Origin: CAZFAT01 sp964517075
GTDB taxonomy: Bacteria > Acidobacteriota > Vicinamibacteria > Vicinamibacterales > SCN-69-37
Assembly (NCBI GenBank): GCA_964517075.1
Contig: CAZFAT010000191.1
Span: 1 to 14,588 of the forward strand
Direction: 5' to 3'
Length of the DNA stretch: 14,588 nucleotides
The notes under the pieces are model-generated. The model made no database searches and was not told the origin of the DNA. It saw only the letters and a list, made by a program, of their open reading frames with translations. The translations under genes were made by a program, and so were the position numbers. Positions 12,396 through 14,588 of this stretch are shown piece after piece; within the stretch, counting starts at the first letter, position 1, and each line of letters starts with the position of its first letter.

Positions 12396-14315
12396 TTGAT
12401 TCGAGTACCGCTCATCGCGGGCGTACTTGTCGCGCTGGCTTGGTTCGGAACTGAGGCGGGAGGCCTGCGGCCGGCCGTCGGCCTCGACGCGTGGGCGGAG
12501 CCGCCCTCACAGTCCGCTCCCGCTCGCGGCGATCGCGCCGTCTGGACCGGGCCCGGCGTCGCCTTTGGCAGCGTGTCGCCCGACGGCCGCGATCTCACCT
12601 ACGTCGACTGGATCGAGACACACAACCCGGGCGCCACGACCGAGGCGGCGGCCGCAGCAGCGGCCCAGGCGCAGGGCACGCCCGCCGCGCCGCCCCTGTC
12701 CATTCGCCCCGTTACCTTCGAGCGAATCCTAGACGCCGATCGCGAACCCGAGAACTGGCTGACGTATTCCGGGACCGTCCTCGGCCGTCGTCACAGCTTG
12801 CTCACGCAAATCACGCCGGAGAACGTCCGCGATCTGGAGATCGCCTGGATCTGGCAAGGACGCCAGTATCAGTGGGGGCAAGGGTCTGACCCCGGGCCGC
12901 CGGAGCACAAGTTCGAGGCGACGCCGTTGGTCGCGGATGGCCTGGTGTTCACGGTTCAACCGCCGAACGACGTGATCGCACTCGATGCGACCACCGGCCG
13001 CATCCGCTGGACCTATCGCCACGCCATCGCGTTGGAACACCAGTTCTGCTGCGGTCGGGTGAATCGCGGTCTCGCGATCCTGGGCGACACGCTCTTCATG
13101 GGCACGCTGGACGCGCGGCTGCTCGCGTTCCGGGCCTCGACCGGTGAACTCGTTTGGAATACGGAGGTCGCGAACCTCGACGATCCGGCGTGTCGCGCCA
13201 ACGTCGAACGATGTCCAGAATGCCCAGCACGGCCCCCAGAGGGGCTCCGCGCGTACTGCTACTCGATCACCCATGCGCCGCTTGTGGTGAAGAACAAGGT
13301 CATCGTCGGAACGGCCGGCGGGGACGGCGGCGCGATTCGTGGGTTCATCGCAGCCTTTGATGCCTCGATCGGAAAGGAAGTCTGGCGATTCCACACGATT
13401 CCTGCGCCCGGTGAGCCTGGAAACGAGACCTGGCTCGGTGAGACCTGGAAGACGGGAGGCGCCGGCGTCTGGAACACCGGCGCCTACGACGCGGAGCTGA
13501 ACCTCACCTATTGGGGCACGGGCAATCCCTGCTGCCGAGGTCAAGGCACGGGCGACAAGCTCTACAGCGATTCCGTCGTGGCCCTCGATGCCGATACGGG
13601 CCGATTGAGGTGGCACTATCAGTTCACGCCGAACGACGAGCGGGACGTCGATGCGGGCCAGGTGCCGGTGCTGGTCGACATGGACTGGCTCGGCCGCCCG
13701 CGCCGGCTGATGCTCTGGGCAAACAAGAACGGCCTGATGTACGTGCTGGATCGCGAGACCGGCGAGCTGCTCATGGGAAAGCCGTTTGTCGAGGTCAACT
13801 GGATAAAGGGTTTTGACGACAACGGGCGGCCTGTCAGGGTGCCTCTCAACGAAGGGGAAGCGGTCAGAGGGCCAGGCGGCACGAACTGGTTTCCACCTTC
13901 CTACAGCCCGCGCACCGGCCTCTTCTACATCCCGGCTCGACTGACGAGCATCGACACCGGAGCGGTGAGGGCCGTCGACCCGCGAACCGGCGACTTGAAC
14001 TGGGAATTCCAGTTGTCTCGCACGAGTCACACCACCGGCATCTTGACGACGGCCACGGATCTTCTGTTCAGCGGCACGCAGCGATACGTCAGCAGCGCGA
14101 GGCCGCAGATACCACCGGATCCCGTGCACCTGGCCGATGGGTACTTCTTTGCGCTGGATGCGAGAACTGGCCAGCTCCTCTGGAACCGGCCGCTCGGGGG
14201 CGACGTTCGTGCCGGTCCGGTGAGCTATGCCGTGAACGGCACGCAGTATGTGACCGTGCACGCCGGCAGTTCGCTATTCGCCTTTGCCCTGCGGCGGCAG
14301 GGGGGACGGCAGTGA
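12396..14315 (+). CDS. PQQ-dependent alcohol dehydrogenase (type I quinoprotein) with fused PD40 fragment at its N-terminus
   Basis: From TTG 12396 the protein has 639 residues: signal-like MIRVPLIAGVLVALAWF (1-17), a PD40-type segment (45-72), an Ala/Gln linker (80-100), and an eight-bladed quinoprotein propeller from 106 (VTFERILDADREPENW). Tryptophan-docking motifs recur, for example ALDATTGRIRW, AFRASTGELVW, AFDASIGKEVW and ALDADTGRLRW. The vicinal disulfide pair is Cys218-Cys219 and the metal ligand Asn is Asn377 in GTGNP. The catalytic Asp is Asp417, with Asp419 two residues on, the pattern of lanthanide-dependent enzymes. The usual ligand Glu (GGE-GIRG) appears as Asp310. There is no CxxCH haem site, so electrons must go to a separate cytochrome. 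It would oxidise alcohols or aldehydes in the periplasm. An ATG at 12333 would add 21 residues and spoil the signal peptide. Confidence 0.9.
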   Translation: MIRVPLIAGVLVALAWFGTEAGGLRPAVGLDAWAEPPSQSAPARGDRAVWTGPGVAFGSVSPDGRDLTYVDWIETHNPGATTEAAAAAAAQAQGTPAAPPLSIRPVTFERILDADREPENWLTYSGTVLGRRHSLLTQITPENVRDLEIAWIWQGRQYQWGQGSDPGPPEHKFEATPLVADGLVFTVQPPNDVIALDATTGRIRWTYRHAIALEHQFCCGRVNRGLAILGDTLFMGTLDARLLAFRASTGELVWNTEVANLDDPACRANVERCPECPARPPEGLRAYCYSITHAPLVVKNKVIVGTAGGDGGAIRGFIAAFDASIGKEVWRFHTIPAPGEPGNETWLGETWKTGGAGVWNTGAYDAELNLTYWGTGNPCCRGQGTGDKLYSDSVVALDADTGRLRWHYQFTPNDERDVDAGQVPVLVDMDWLGRPRRLMLWANKNGLMYVLDRETGELLMGKPFVEVNWIKGFDDNGRPVRVPLNEGEAVRGPGGTNWFPPSYSPRTGLFYIPARLTSIDTGAVRAVDPRTGDLNWEFQLSRTSHTTGILTTATDLLFSGTQRYVSSARPQIPPDPVHLADGYFFALDARTGQLLWNRPLGGDVRAGPVSYAVNGTQYVTVHAGSSLFAFALRRQGGRQ

Positions 14316-14327
14316 CGGACCGTGCCT

Positions 14328-14588
14328 CTACTCCGCCTCGATCGTCCGCACGGTCGGCGCACGCGCCATGGTCTCGACGCTGAAGCGCGCGGCTCGGAGA
14401 CTGGCCACATCACGCTCGCTGGCGCGCACGACCTCCGCCGTCACATCATGGAAGATGCCGAAGTCGCGAGAGAAGCGTTCAGCAGGATGCCGGCGAAATG
14501 GCTCTCCTCGGAGCGGTTGGCGGCGAGGACCGCGAGGACGTCCTTCTGGCATGCGGTGAGAGGGATCGAGCGAGATCCTGCGCCGCCA
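14328..14588 (-). pseudogene. Relic of an AbiEii-like nucleotidyltransferase gene (frameshifted, truncated, cut by window edge)
   Basis: Two minus-strand frames join to give one protein-like sequence. The first, from the right edge to about 14477, reads IPLTACQKDVLAVLAANRS then EESHFAGILLNA. The second, from about 14477 to the stop at 14328, reads RFSRDFGIFHDVTAEVV and continues to RTIEAE. Order and spacing resemble the start of nucleotidyltransferase proteins of the AbiEii/AbiGii-like superfamily (L-FQR-VL--LA--R----AGG--LN, then R-S-D-D-FHD). A small deletion near 14475-14479 would explain both the frame switch and the missing residues between the two blocks. The Gly-Gly of the active site reads Gly-Ile, one expected Asp reads Gly (RDFGIFHD), and the rest of the protein is absent. 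I infer a dead gene. It converges on the dehydrogenase gene with 12 nt between stops. Confidence 0.55.

Noticed and set aside
12729..14261. 510-codon minus-strand open frame antisense to the PQQ dehydrogenase
   Set aside because: Shadow of a clearly coding propeller; no recognisable domain in the translation.
14284..14559. Plus-strand open frame overlapping the end of the dehydrogenase gene
   Set aside because: Starts inside the dehydrogenase in another frame, is Arg/Ser-rich without motif, and opposes the more family-like minus-strand relic.
1..14588. CRISPR array, tRNA/rRNA, insertion sequence or integrase/attachment site
   Set aside because: No regularly spaced repeats, cloverleaf, transposase or recombinase coding sequence was seen on reading both strands; a tRNA or Rfam scan would settle small RNAs.

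Overview
The window is GC-rich DNA with tightly packed genes and almost no intergenic space. It carries a TolB/PD40-type propeller protein with a helical-repeat N-terminus, a PQQ alcohol dehydrogenase, an M1 metallopeptidase, a histidine kinase with a large extracytoplasmic sensor, and several -10-like hexamers very close to start codons. Together these look most like a soil Acidobacteriota genome, probably the Vicinamibacteria side. That placement is from protein style only; no rRNA or other phylogenetic marker is present.

Layout. (1) 2-1687, plus: the 3' part of an animal-type transketolase, cut by the left edge. (2) 1701-1803: a cluster of palindromes between convergent genes, including a near-ideal three-way-junction element. 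(3) 1775-5884, minus: a four-gene operon transcribed in the order M1-family metallopeptidase, six-segment membrane protein, NH3-dependent NAD synthetase (nadE), small unknown protein. Its genes overlap or sit within 9 nt of each other. (4) 5945-6943, plus and divergent from the operon: a DapB-fold oxidoreductase. (5) 7157-9749, plus: a histidine kinase and an OmpR-type response regulator separated by a strong GC hairpin. A secreted PD40 propeller protein (9806-11917) follows and may belong to the same unit. (6) 11926-12326, minus: a compact toxin-antitoxin pair with antitoxin first (hicB then hicA). (7) 12396-14315, plus: a type I PQQ-dependent dehydrogenase with an aberrant N-terminus that contains a piece of a PD40 protein. 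(8) 14328-14588, minus: a frameshifted, truncated relic resembling AbiEii-like nucleotidyltransferases, running off the right edge.

How the parts work together. The left half is central metabolism (pentose phosphate pathway, NAD synthesis) plus exported proteolysis. The right half is accessory: a sensory phosphorelay next to a secreted propeller protein, then a small defence/addiction zone (intact hicBA and the nucleotidyltransferase relic) flanking a mosaic quinoprotein. The most notable observations are the PD40/PQQ-dehydrogenase fusion, the Asp-x-Asp signature in that enzyme that suggests lanthanide use, the three-way-junction palindrome, the nucleotidyltransferase relic, and the recurring near-leaderless promoter arrangement. 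I saw no tRNA, rRNA, CRISPR array, insertion sequence or integrase.
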